Part shown: positions 20,628 to 28,219 of the stretch, one piece after another
How the letters are laid out: every line of letters begins with the position of its first letter
Position numbering within the stretch: position 1 is the stretch's first letter
Source: Pelagibacteraceae bacterium
GTDB lineage: Bacteria > Pseudomonadota > Alphaproteobacteria > Pelagibacterales > Pelagibacteraceae
Length of the DNA stretch: 33,741 nt
Assembly (NCBI GenBank): GCA_011526385.1
Contig: WTIW01000034.1
Span: 1 to 33,741 of the forward strand
Reading direction: 5' to 3'
Position numbers and translations under genes: made by a program
Notes under the pieces: generated by a model
What the model was told of the DNA's origin: nothing
Databases searched by the model: none
Seen by the model: only the letters and a program-made list of their open reading frames with translations

Positions 20628-21101
20628 ATGAATTTAGAATTCTTAAATATTTATAATAATATAGTTAAATTAACTAGAAATAAAAAACTATATTTAAATT
20701 TGGGTAGAAGTGATGAATTTTCAGATCGATTGATTTTTTTATTCTTACATTTTGCCTTATTTTTAAAACATTATAAATCTCAAATGACAAAAGATAGATC
20801 TCAGAAATTGTTTGATTTTTTTATTAGACAAATAGAACTGTCTATAAGGGAAATAGGGCATGGCGATGTGACAGTTAATAAAAAAATGAAAGAATATGTT
20901 AATTTTTTTTATTCAATTTTGGATCAATTAGAGACTCGTAACTTTGAAAAAAAAGAAAATTTGATCAGTTTTTTTCAAAATTTATTAAATAATGATAAAA
21001 ATAATGAATTTTATGCTGATTATTATGTGAAATTTGAAAAATTTTTAACAAAAAGTACTTTAAATCACTTCTCAAAAGATATAATAAACCCTAATTTTTA
21101 A
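20628..21101 (+). CDS. Ubiquinol-cytochrome c chaperone (Cbp3/UQCC1-like)
   Basis: [21 protein letters not shown]...[38 protein letters not shown]; divergent from bamE, as I recall for other alphaproteobacteria. Confidence 0.82.
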   Translation: MNLEFLNIYNNIVKLTRNKKLYLNLGRSDEFSDRLIFLFLHFALFLKHYKSQMTKDRSQKLFDFFIRQIELSIREIGHGDVTVNKKMKEYVNFFYSILDQLETRNFEKKENLISFFQNLLNNDKNNEFYADYYVKFEKFLTKSTLNHFSKDIINPNF

Positions 21102-21103
21102 TT

Positions 21104-21283
21104 ATGGCTGTACCAAAACGAAAGACAACAAAATCTAGAGCAGGTATGAGAAGATCTCATATCAAAGTCTCTTCTAAAAATATCATCGAAGATAAAAAAT
21201 CCGGTGAATATAGATTGTCTCATCACCTTGACTTAAAGACAGGATTTTACAAAGGTAGACAAGTTTTAGATCCAAAAGAGTAA
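21104..21283 (+). CDS. rpmF: 50S ribosomal protein L32
   Basis: 59 aa, below the track cut-off: [59 protein letters not shown]. Confidence 0.95.
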   Translation: MAVPKRKTTKSRAGMRRSHIKVSSKNIIEDKKSGEYRLSHHLDLKTGFYKGRQVLDPKE

Positions 21284-21290
21284 TTTTTTT

Positions 21291-22298
21291 ATGAATAAAC
21301 CTATTACCATTGCAGTAGATGCAATGGGAGGTGAAAACTCACCTAATAAAACTATCGAAGGTATTTCATTACATTCTAAATCATCTTCAGAAATATTTTA
21401 TAACATTTATGGAAACAAAAATATTATTGATCCCTTAATATCAAAATTTAAAATTCCCTCTGACAGATTTAAAATTTTCCACACTGAAAATAAGATAGAA
21501 GACACCGATACAGCTTTGGGTGCAGCAAAAAAAGGTAAAGATACCAGTTTATGGTTAGCTATTGAAAGTTTAAAAGAAAACCAATCGGATTGTGTAGTAT
21601 CTGCGGGTAATACTGGTGCTTTATTTGTAATAGCAAAATTAAACTTACAAATGATACCCAACATAGATAAACCAGCTCTTTCAGCTCTATGGCCAAATAA
21701 AACAGGAATGAATATTGTTTTAGATTTAGGTGCAAATGTTGAGTGTAATGAAAAAAATTTGATTGATTTTAGCATTATGGGCGCTGCATTACATAAATCT
21801 TTGTTTGAAGATGAAACTTCTAAAGTAGCATTATTAAATATTGCTTCTGAGGAATTGAAAGGCAATACAGTAATTAAAAATACATACCAAAAACTTAATG
21901 AAAATAAAAATAATCTTTTTGAATTCTGTGGATATATAGAAGGAAATCATATCATGGATGGAAATGTAAATGTAATTGTAACAGATGGTTTTACTGGAAA
22001 TATTGCATTAAAAACTGCTGAAGGAACTGCTAATTTTATTACATCAGAATTAAAAAGAGCAATGACCTCTAATATATTAGGTAAATTTTCTTCATTATTA
22101 AATCTTAAAAATTTGAAAAATTTTAAGAATAAATTAGATCCAAGACTTTATAATGGGGCTATCTTACTTGGTTTAAGTAAACCCGTAATTAAAAGTCATG
22201 GCTCAACAGATGCAATAGGCTTTGCAAACTCTCTTAAAGTAAGTGAAAAAGTTATAAAAGGAAGATTGATAGATAAAATTAAAGAAAATATAAATTGA
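21291..22298 (+). CDS. plsX: Phosphate acyltransferase PlsX
   Basis: TIAVDAMGGENSP; VSAGNTGAL; VIVTDGFTGNIALKTAEG; HGSTDAIGFANSL. Confidence 0.96.
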   Translation: MNKPITIAVDAMGGENSPNKTIEGISLHSKSSSEIFYNIYGNKNIIDPLISKFKIPSDRFKIFHTENKIEDTDTALGAAKKGKDTSLWLAIESLKENQSDCVVSAGNTGALFVIAKLNLQMIPNIDKPALSALWPNKTGMNIVLDLGANVECNEKNLIDFSIMGAALHKSLFEDETSKVALLNIASEELKGNTVIKNTYQKLNENKNNLFEFCGYIEGNHIMDGNVNVIVTDGFTGNIALKTAEGTANFITSELKRAMTSNILGKFSSLLNLKNLKNFKNKLDPRLYNGAILLGLSKPVIKSHGSTDAIGFANSLKVSEKVIKGRLIDKIKENIN

Positions 22299-22301
22299 TT
22301 A

Positions 22302-22595
22302 ATGAGAATCAATTTAACAAAAAAAGAAATTGTTAATTCAATTTATATGCAAATAGGATTTTCAAAAAAAATTTCAGAAAATCTGTTAGAAGATGTATTT
22401 CAAATTATACTAAACAATCTGATTTCAAGTAATAAAGTAAAAATTTCTAAATTTGGAACTTTTATTTTACGTAAAAAGAAAGAGAGAATTGGAAGAAATC
22501 CTAAAACAAAAGAGTCTAAAATAATATCTGAAAGAAATGTTATTTTATTCAAACCCTCTAAAGAGCTCAAAAATTTTATAAATACAAATGATTAA
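22302..22595 (+). CDS. ihfA: Integration host factor alpha-like HU/IHF protein
   Basis: VKISKFGTFILRKKKERIGRNPKTKESKIISERNVILFKPSKELK. Confidence 0.9.
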   Translation: MRINLTKKEIVNSIYMQIGFSKKISENLLEDVFQIILNNLISSNKVKISKFGTFILRKKKERIGRNPKTKESKIISERNVILFKPSKELKNFINTND

Positions 22596-22959
22596 GAAAG
22601 ATAATGAAGCTTATAAAACTATTGGTGAGGTTGCCGAAATTGTAAATTTAATTAATCCTAAAAATGGTTCACTCTCAACACATACTCTTAGATTTTGGGA
22701 GAAAGAATTTAAACAAATTAAACCAAAAATATTAGCTGGTAATAGAAGATATTATGACAATGATACCATTGAAATAATCAAAAAAGTTAAATTTTTATTA
22801 AAAGAAAAAGGTATGACAATTCAAGGAGTTAAAAAGTATCTAGCTGAAGGACAATCAGAACTTGACGAAAACAGTAAATTAACTATAAACACAACAAAAA
22901 ATCTTTTGAAATCTAAGCTAAACAAGATTTCAAAAATTGTTAAAGAATTAAAAAAATAA
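22588..22959 (+). CDS. MerR family transcriptional regulator
   Basis: YKTIGEVAEIVN...STHTLRFWEKEFKQIKPKILAGNRRYYDNDTIEIIKKVKFLLKEKGMTIQGVKKYL; ihfA-merR synteny. Confidence 0.93.
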   Translation: MIKKDNEAYKTIGEVAEIVNLINPKNGSLSTHTLRFWEKEFKQIKPKILAGNRRYYDNDTIEIIKKVKFLLKEKGMTIQGVKKYLAEGQSELDENSKLTINTTKNLLKSKLNKISKIVKELKK

Positions 22960-23151
22960 ATGGCAAAAAAAACACACGTTAAAGTCAGACTAGTTCCTGA
23001 GGCAAAACCTGATAGTCCATTTTTCTATTATGTTAAAAAACCTGCTGGAGGAGAGAAAGCTAAAGTTAAATTAAAGGCTAAAAAATATAATCCTGCAACA
23101 AGAAAACACGAAGTTTTTGTTGAAAAAAAACTTCCACCTCACAGTAAATAA
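22960..23151 (+). CDS. rpmG: 50S ribosomal protein L33
   Basis: MAKKTHVKVRLVPE...KKYNPATRKHEVFVEKKL. Confidence 0.87.
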   Translation: MAKKTHVKVRLVPEAKPDSPFFYYVKKPAGGEKAKVKLKAKKYNPATRKHEVFVEKKLPPHSK

Positions 23152-23442
23152 TTATTTTTTTTTAAAGTTTCTTCTTTCGAAATCTATGTAAGCATAGATC
23201 ATATTAAACCATATTTTTTTTGTTATTTTTGGATCTATTTTATTTCTAATTGATTTTTTTTTAATATTTTCAAGAATTTTATTTATTCTTTGCTTATCAA
23301 CTATTTCACTTTTCTTTTCTTTTAACTTCAAAACTTCTTTAACAAGATTAGTTCTTTTCTTGATAATTTTAATTAAACTATCATCTAATTTATCTAATTT
23401 TTTTCTTATTATTTCTAATTTTTTTTTTTTTAAAGGCGACAT
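23152..23442 (-). CDS. Chorismate mutase, AroQ type
   Basis: IIRKKLDKLDDSLIKIIKKRTNLVKEVLKLKEKKSEIVDKQRINKILENIKKKS...ITKKIWFNMIYAYIDFE. Confidence 0.84.
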   Translation of the reverse strand: MSPLKKKKLEIIRKKLDKLDDSLIKIIKKRTNLVKEVLKLKEKKSEIVDKQRINKILENIKKKSIRNKIDPKITKKIWFNMIYAYIDFERRNFKKK

Positions 23443-23485
23443 TAAGATATTTGGATAATTATATAATTATTATATTTATTTTAAT

Positions 23486-24487
23486 ATGTACAGTCAGAAT
23501 AAATTTATTCAAATTTGGTTAATTTCTATAATTTTTTTGTTAACATTTATGATTATTGTAGGAGGATTAACAAGATTAACAGACTCGGGTTTGTCAATTA
23601 CTGAGTGGGAGTTATTTAAAGGTTTTTTACCACCTTTATCTCAAAATGATTGGCTAAATTATTTTGAACTTTATAAAAATATTCCGGAATATACTGAGCA
23701 GAATTACAACATGTCACTAAGTGAATTCAAAATAATTTTTTGGTGGGAATGGGCACATAGATTTCTTGGAAGACTTATAGGGATTGTTTTCCTAATTCCT
23801 TTAATCTATTTATTTTTTAAACATGATTTTAATTTTGTTAAAAAATATGTATTAATTTTTCTTCTGATTTGCTTTCAAGGTTTCTTGGGTTGGTATATGG
23901 TTTCAAGTGGCCTTGTTGATAGAGTGGATGTTAGCCATTATAGACTTTCAATACATCTATTTGTTGCATTTGTAATTTTGTCTTTAGTGATTTGGGAATT
24001 TCTCTTAAATATAAATCTAAAAAAAATAAAAATTAATTTTAAAACTTACTTACCAGAAATATTTTTATTCCTTCTTTTTATTCAATTAATACTAGGTGCT
24101 TTTGTATCAGGTATGGATGCTGGTAAAATTTATAATAATTGGCCTTTAATGGGCCAAAACTATTATCCTGATGACAGCTATTTCTCTGATTTATTCAAAT
24201 TAAATGCCTTTGATAATCCCTCCATTGTTCAATTTATTCATAGAAATATGGCTTATGTAATTTTAATTTTTTATTTATTTATGGTTTTTAAATTTTCTAA
24301 AATAAAGGTTAAGTATATAAATAATATTATTTATATTATTGGGATAATTTTATTTTTACAGATTTTCTTGGGAATATTAACGCTTCTATCTGGTGCAAAT
24401 ATTTTTTATTCATCTTTGCACCAGATTAATACAATTTTTTTATTTAGTTCATCAATTTATTTTATATTTAGAACTAAACAAAATTAG
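23486..24487 (+). CDS. ctaA: Heme A synthase (COX15/CtaA family)
   Basis: VGGLTRLTDSGLSITEWELFKGFLPP; WWEWAHRFLGRLIG; LGAFVSGMDAGKIYNNWPLMG; FIHRNMAYVI; LHQINTIFLF. Confidence 0.95.
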   Translation: MYSQNKFIQIWLISIIFLLTFMIIVGGLTRLTDSGLSITEWELFKGFLPPLSQNDWLNYFELYKNIPEYTEQNYNMSLSEFKIIFWWEWAHRFLGRLIGIVFLIPLIYLFFKHDFNFVKKYVLIFLLICFQGFLGWYMVSSGLVDRVDVSHYRLSIHLFVAFVILSLVIWEFLLNINLKKIKINFKTYLPEIFLFLLFIQLILGAFVSGMDAGKIYNNWPLMGQNYYPDDSYFSDLFKLNAFDNPSIVQFIHRNMAYVILIFYLFMVFKFSKIKVKYINNIIYIIGIILFLQIFLGILTLLSGANIFYSSLHQINTIFLFSSSIYFIFRTKQN

Positions 24488-24528
24488 TTAAGATTATCTA
24501 TGAGTTTCCATTTTAATTTCTTATATTT

Positions 24529-25854
24529 TTAACTAACAGCTTTTAAGCTTGGTTTCCCTGATGCATCTAAAGCTTGATCCAGATCTGCAATAATATCATC
24601 AATATGCTCTATACCTATTGATAATCTTACATAACCAGGTGTGACACCGGAATCTTTAAGCTCTTGTTCATTTAACTGACTATGCGTAGTTGTAGCTGGA
24701 TGAATTGCTAAACTTCTTGCATCGCCGATGTTTGCAACATGATAAAACATTTTTAAAGACTCGATAAACTTTTTACCTGCTTCAATACCACCTTTTAATT
24801 CAATGCCTATTAGTGCACCATTACCACCTTTTAAATATTTTTTTGCTCTTTCAGATATTTTTTTATCATGAAGAGTAGGGTAGATTACATTTTCAACATT
24901 TGAATTTTTTTGCAAATATTCAACAACCTTTTGTGCATTTTGACAGTGCTGTTTCATTCTTAATGATACTGTTTCTAAACCTTGTATTATGCCAAAAGCG
25001 TTATCAGGTGGTAATGCAGAGCCTAAATCTCTTAATAAAGTAACTCTTGCTCTTACAGCGAATGAAACATTTGCACCTGTTAAATCAGGGACAGCTTTAC
25101 CCCATATAACTCCACCGTAACTATTATCTGGTTCATTAAATTGAGGTTGTCTTTCTGGTTTTGCTGTCCAATCAAAATTACCTCCATCAATTAAAGCACC
25201 ACCAATTACAGTTCCATGGCCACCAATAAATTTAGTCAATGAATAAATAACTACAGAGGCTCCATGTTCAATTGGCTTACATAGTAATGGTGCTGCAGTA
25301 TTATCCATGATTAATGGAATTGAGTATTTTTTTCCTATATCAGCAACTTCTTTGATTGGAAAAACTCTCAAATATGGATTTGGTAAAGTTTCTGCATAAA
25401 AAGCTCTTGTTTTATCATCAACAAGTTTTTCAAAATTTGAAGGATCTGTTGGATCTGCATATCTAACTTCAATTCCAAGTTTACTTAAAGTATGTGTAAA
25501 CAAAGAAACTGTTCCGCCATACAAATCTGTTGAACTGACAATGTTATCACCAGCTCTAGCAACATTAAGTATAGCAAAAGTTGAAGCTGTTTGTCCTGAA
25601 CTAACAGTTAAAGCGGCTAATCCTCCTTCTAATGCAGCCAGTCTTTTTTCCAAAACATCATTAGTAGGATTCATTATACGTGTGTAGATGTTTCCAAACT
25701 CTTTTAATCCAAATAAATTTGCAGCATGTTCTGTGCTATCAAATTGATAAGATGTAGTTCTGTATATTGGTACTGCTACAGAATTAGTTGATTGATCTTT
25801 TCTAAATTCCCCTCCATGTAAAGCAATGGTTTCAGGGTTTTTTGATGTACTCAT
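24529..25854 (-). CDS. metY: O-acetylhomoserine aminocarboxypropyltransferase (sulfhydrylase), PLP-dependent
   Basis: TIALHGGEFRKDQSTNSVAVPIYRTTSYQFDSTEHAANLFGLKEFGNIYTRIMNPTNDVLEKRLAALEGG; PLP Lys in SLTKFIGGHGT. Confidence 0.96.
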   Translation of the reverse strand: MSTSKNPETIALHGGEFRKDQSTNSVAVPIYRTTSYQFDSTEHAANLFGLKEFGNIYTRIMNPTNDVLEKRLAALEGGLAALTVSSGQTASTFAILNVARAGDNIVSSTDLYGGTVSLFTHTLSKLGIEVRYADPTDPSNFEKLVDDKTRAFYAETLPNPYLRVFPIKEVADIGKKYSIPLIMDNTAAPLLCKPIEHGASVVIYSLTKFIGGHGTVIGGALIDGGNFDWTAKPERQPQFNEPDNSYGGVIWGKAVPDLTGANVSFAVRARVTLLRDLGSALPPDNAFGIIQGLETVSLRMKQHCQNAQKVVEYLQKNSNVENVIYPTLHDKKISERAKKYLKGGNGALIGIELKGGIEAGKKFIESLKMFYHVANIGDARSLAIHPATTTHSQLNEQELKDSGVTPGYVRLSIGIEHIDDIIADLDQALDASGKPSLKAVS

Positions 25855-25863
25855 TCTTACTCC

Positions 25864-25917
25864 TTTTTTAGTACTTTAGCTTTATGCAAGGTGTACAATA
25901 CAGTTCAAATACCTACC
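25864..25917 (-). ncRNA. SAM-V riboswitch (metY leader, SD-proximal)
   Basis: RNA GGUAGGUAUUUGAACUGUAUUGUACACCUUGCAUAAAGCUAAAGUACUAAAAAAGGAG. P1 AGGU/ACCU; pseudoknot GUAC/GUAC; SAM-II/V-like core UUGAACUGUAUUGU...AAAGCUAAAG. Abuts the AAGGAG SD of metY. Assigned by eye. Confidence 0.8.
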
Positions 25918-25932
25918 GATAATGTTGGAAAA

Positions 25933-25976
25933 ACCTTTTTAGCATTTAAAGCCAGCAATAAGGTACAAATCGGCAA
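25933..25976 (-). ncRNA. SAM-II riboswitch (metY leader, upstream of the SAM-V element)
   Basis: RNA UUGCCGAUUUGUACCUUAUUGCUGGCUUUAAAUGCUAAAAAGGU. P1 GCC/GGC; pseudoknot ACCUU/AAGGU; matches the remembered SAM-II pattern GAUUUAACCGUAUUGC...UAAAUGUAGCUAAAAAGG. Confidence 0.8.
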
Positions 25977-26023
25977 AGACTTTTTAGCATTTTATAACTT
26001 AGAATCAACTTAAATATAATAAA

Positions 26024-26051
26024 TTGACAATACACACATATATAGTATTAA
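26024..26051 (+). promoter_or_regulatory. Candidate sigma70-type promoter for rplM-rpsI
   Basis: TTGACA (26024-26029), 16 nt spacer, TATTAA (26046-26051), just upstream of the preferred rplM ATG at 26063. Confidence 0.5.
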
Positions 26052-26062
26052 TCCCGCAAATC

Positions 26063-26521
26063 ATGACAAAATTTGTTAAAAAAGACGAGATAAACTCAAG
26101 ATGGTTTGAAATTGATGCATCAGGTGCTGTTGTAGGAAGATTAGCAACAATCGTATCAAAAATCATAAGAGGGAAAAATAAAACTACTTTTACTCCACAT
26201 ATGGATCATGGAGATTTTGTGGTTGTTAAGAATGTAGATCAAATTAAATTTACAGGAAACAAATTTCAAAACAAAAAATATTTTAGACATACTGGTCATC
26301 CTGGCGGTATTAAAGAAACAACACCAGAAAAAATGCATTCGTCAAAGCCAGAAGAAGTTTTAAAATTAGCTGTAAAAAGAATGTTACCTGGTGGAGCTTT
26401 AGCAAAAAAACAGTTAAGCAAATTAAAAATTTATCCTGGCGCAAGTCATCCTCATGAAGCACAGAACCCAGAAATTATTGAAGTATCAAAATTAAATAAT
26501 AAAAATATAGTCAGAAACTAA
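26063..26521 (+). CDS. rplM: 50S ribosomal protein L13
   Basis: RWFEIDASGAVVGRLATIVSKIIRGKNKTTFTPHMDHGDFVVVKN; AVKRMLPGGALAKKQLSKLKIYPGASHPHEAQNPE. Track start 26024 (TTG) coincides with the TTGACA box; ATG 26063 preferred. Confidence 0.95.
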   Translation: MTKFVKKDEINSRWFEIDASGAVVGRLATIVSKIIRGKNKTTFTPHMDHGDFVVVKNVDQIKFTGNKFQNKKYFRHTGHPGGIKETTPEKMHSSKPEEVLKLAVKRMLPGGALAKKQLSKLKIYPGASHPHEAQNPEIIEVSKLNNKNIVRN

Positions 26522-26522
26522 T

Positions 26523-26954
26523 ATGGAAAATTCAAATCAATCATCTAGTAAAATTAAATTAGACTTCAAGGATAGTAAATACGCAACAGGTAGAAGAAAG
26601 ACATCAATTGCAAAAGTTTGGTTAAAAAAAGGATCTGGTAAGTTTTATGTAAATGGAAAAACGTTAGATGACTATTTCACTAGCTCTTCACATAAAATGC
26701 AAATTTTAAGACCTTTCGAAATTATAAATCAATCAACTGATTATGATGTTAAATCAAAAGTAGTTGGTGGTGGACATACTGGACAAGCAGGGGCATTAGT
26801 CCATGGTATTTCAAGAGCATTATTGCAATTTGATGAAAATTTTAAACCTACATTAAGAAAAGAAAAACTTACAACTAGAGACTCTAGATCTGTTGAAAGA
26901 AAAAAACCTGGAAGAGCAAAAGCTAGAAGAAGCTTCCAATTTTCTAAAAGATAA
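26523..26954 (+). CDS. rpsI: 30S ribosomal protein S9
   Basis: YATGRRKTSIAKVWLKKGSGKFYVNGK; GGGHTGQAGALVHGISRAL; ARRSFQFSKR C-terminus. Confidence 0.97.
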   Translation: MENSNQSSSKIKLDFKDSKYATGRRKTSIAKVWLKKGSGKFYVNGKTLDDYFTSSSHKMQILRPFEIINQSTDYDVKSKVVGGGHTGQAGALVHGISRALLQFDENFKPTLRKEKLTTRDSRSVERKKPGRAKARRSFQFSKR

Positions 26955-26987
26955 TATCTTTTTAATTCATAATTGTTATATTTGTCT

Positions 26988-28013
26988 ATGTCGAAACTAA
27001 ATGTTTTAGTATGTGGTTCAACTGGTTATATTGGATTACAGTTAATTAAAATTTTGAAAAACCATAAAAAAATATTTATTAAATATTTATGTGGAAACTC
27101 GTCAGTTGGAAAAAAAATTTCACATTTTGATAAATCTATTAAAGATAATAATTTACCGAAGATAACTAAATTTAATATAAAATATTTAAAAGATGTTGAT
27201 ATTGTTTTTACAGCTTTACCTAACGGTGAAAGTCAAAAAATTGCGAATTATTTATTAAAAAACAATTTGTTGATAGATCTGTCAGCAGATTTTAGATTAA
27301 AAAATCCAAATGATTATTATAAATGGTACAAACTAAAACATCAGGCAAAACATCTTATTAAAAAATCAATTTATTCTTTACCGGAACTTAAAAAAGATAA
27401 AATAATTCAACATAAAATCATTTCATCTCCTGGCTGCTATCCAACATCTATATTAATTCCTTTAGCTCCATTAATTAAAAATAATCTAATTTTAAATTCA
27501 AATATCATTATCGATTCAAAATCAGGATATTCTGGCGCTGGTAGAGGTGTGCATAAAAAGTATAAAAATAAGAACTTATATGAGTCTCTAAGTGCTTATG
27601 GTGTGGGTATACATAGACATAATTCTGAAATCCAACAAGAACTAGATTTTTATACAAAAAAGAAAAACAAATTTGATTTTACCCCACATTTATCACCAAT
27701 GTTTAGAGGTATTTTAACAACCATTTACGTTGATTTAAAAAAAGGAATAAATATTTCAAAGGTTCATAAATATTTAACTAATTTTTACAATAATAGTAAT
27801 TTTATTAAGATTAAAAAACCAAATACTTTTCTAAGCACTAATGATGTGATTAATACAAATAATTGTCATATATCTGTTTGCAATAGTAAAAATAAACATA
27901 AACTAATTATATTATCTGTTATAGATAACTTGATAAAAGGAGGCGGAGGTCAAGCCGTACAAAGTATGAATATTCACTACGGGTTTAGGGAAAATGAAGG
28001 CTTTATTAACTAA
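26988..28013 (+). CDS. argC: N-acetyl-gamma-glutamyl-phosphate reductase
   Basis: VLVCGSTGYIGLQLIKIL; FTALPNGESQKI; SSPGCYPTSILIPLAPL; SGYSGAGRG. ATG 26988 preferred over track TTG 26973. Confidence 0.95.
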   Translation: MSKLNVLVCGSTGYIGLQLIKILKNHKKIFIKYLCGNSSVGKKISHFDKSIKDNNLPKITKFNIKYLKDVDIVFTALPNGESQKIANYLLKNNLLIDLSADFRLKNPNDYYKWYKLKHQAKHLIKKSIYSLPELKKDKIIQHKIISSPGCYPTSILIPLAPLIKNNLILNSNIIIDSKSGYSGAGRGVHKKYKNKNLYESLSAYGVGIHRHNSEIQQELDFYTKKKNKFDFTPHLSPMFRGILTTIYVDLKKGINISKVHKYLTNFYNNSNFIKIKKPNTFLSTNDVINTNNCHISVCNSKNKHKLIILSVIDNLIKGGGGQAVQSMNIHYGFRENEGFIN

Positions 28014-28218
28014 TATTTTCAATTTATTTATATTAATTCTTTTTTTAAGTGGTTGTTCTATAGATAATAAAACAGGTTTTTGGGAAGATAAAAATGATTT
28101 TTCATCAAAAAAAGAATTATCATCGCTGTCATTTAATGAAAATTTATCTTTTGAAGAGTATAAAAAAAATATAATTACTTACGGTAAAAAAAGTAATTAT
28201 CCAAAACTAATGGATTGA
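27994..28218 (+). CDS. Small putative lipoprotein (74 aa)
   Basis: Signal peptide plus lipobox: MKALLTNIFNLFILILFLSGC. Overlaps argC by 20 bp and ends 1 nt before hom. Confidence 0.6.
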   Translation: MKALLTNIFNLFILILFLSGCSIDNKTGFWEDKNDFSSKKELSSLSFNENLSFEEYKKNIITYGKKSNYPKLMD

Positions 28219-28219
28219 T

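Noticed and set aside
21407-21865. 152-aa minus-strand ORF
   Set aside because: Mirror ORF of plsX, which is strongly supported on the plus strand.
23400-23440. Poly-T runs near the chorismate mutase 5' end as a possible terminator or slippage site
   Set aside because: They encode the Lys-rich N-terminus (MSPLKKKKLE) on the minus strand; no frame disruption seen.
23455-23470. 16-bp perfect palindrome ATAATTATATAATTAT in the chorismate mutase/ctaA divergent spacer
   Set aside because: Pure A/T in a very AT-rich spacer; more simply overlapping -10-like promoter sequence. No specific operator can be claimed.
26024-26062. Track N-terminal extension of rplM from a TTG at 26024
   Set aside because: The extension MTIHTYIVLIPQI is not L13-like, and the TTG is part of a TTGACA promoter-like box; ATG 26063 fits better.
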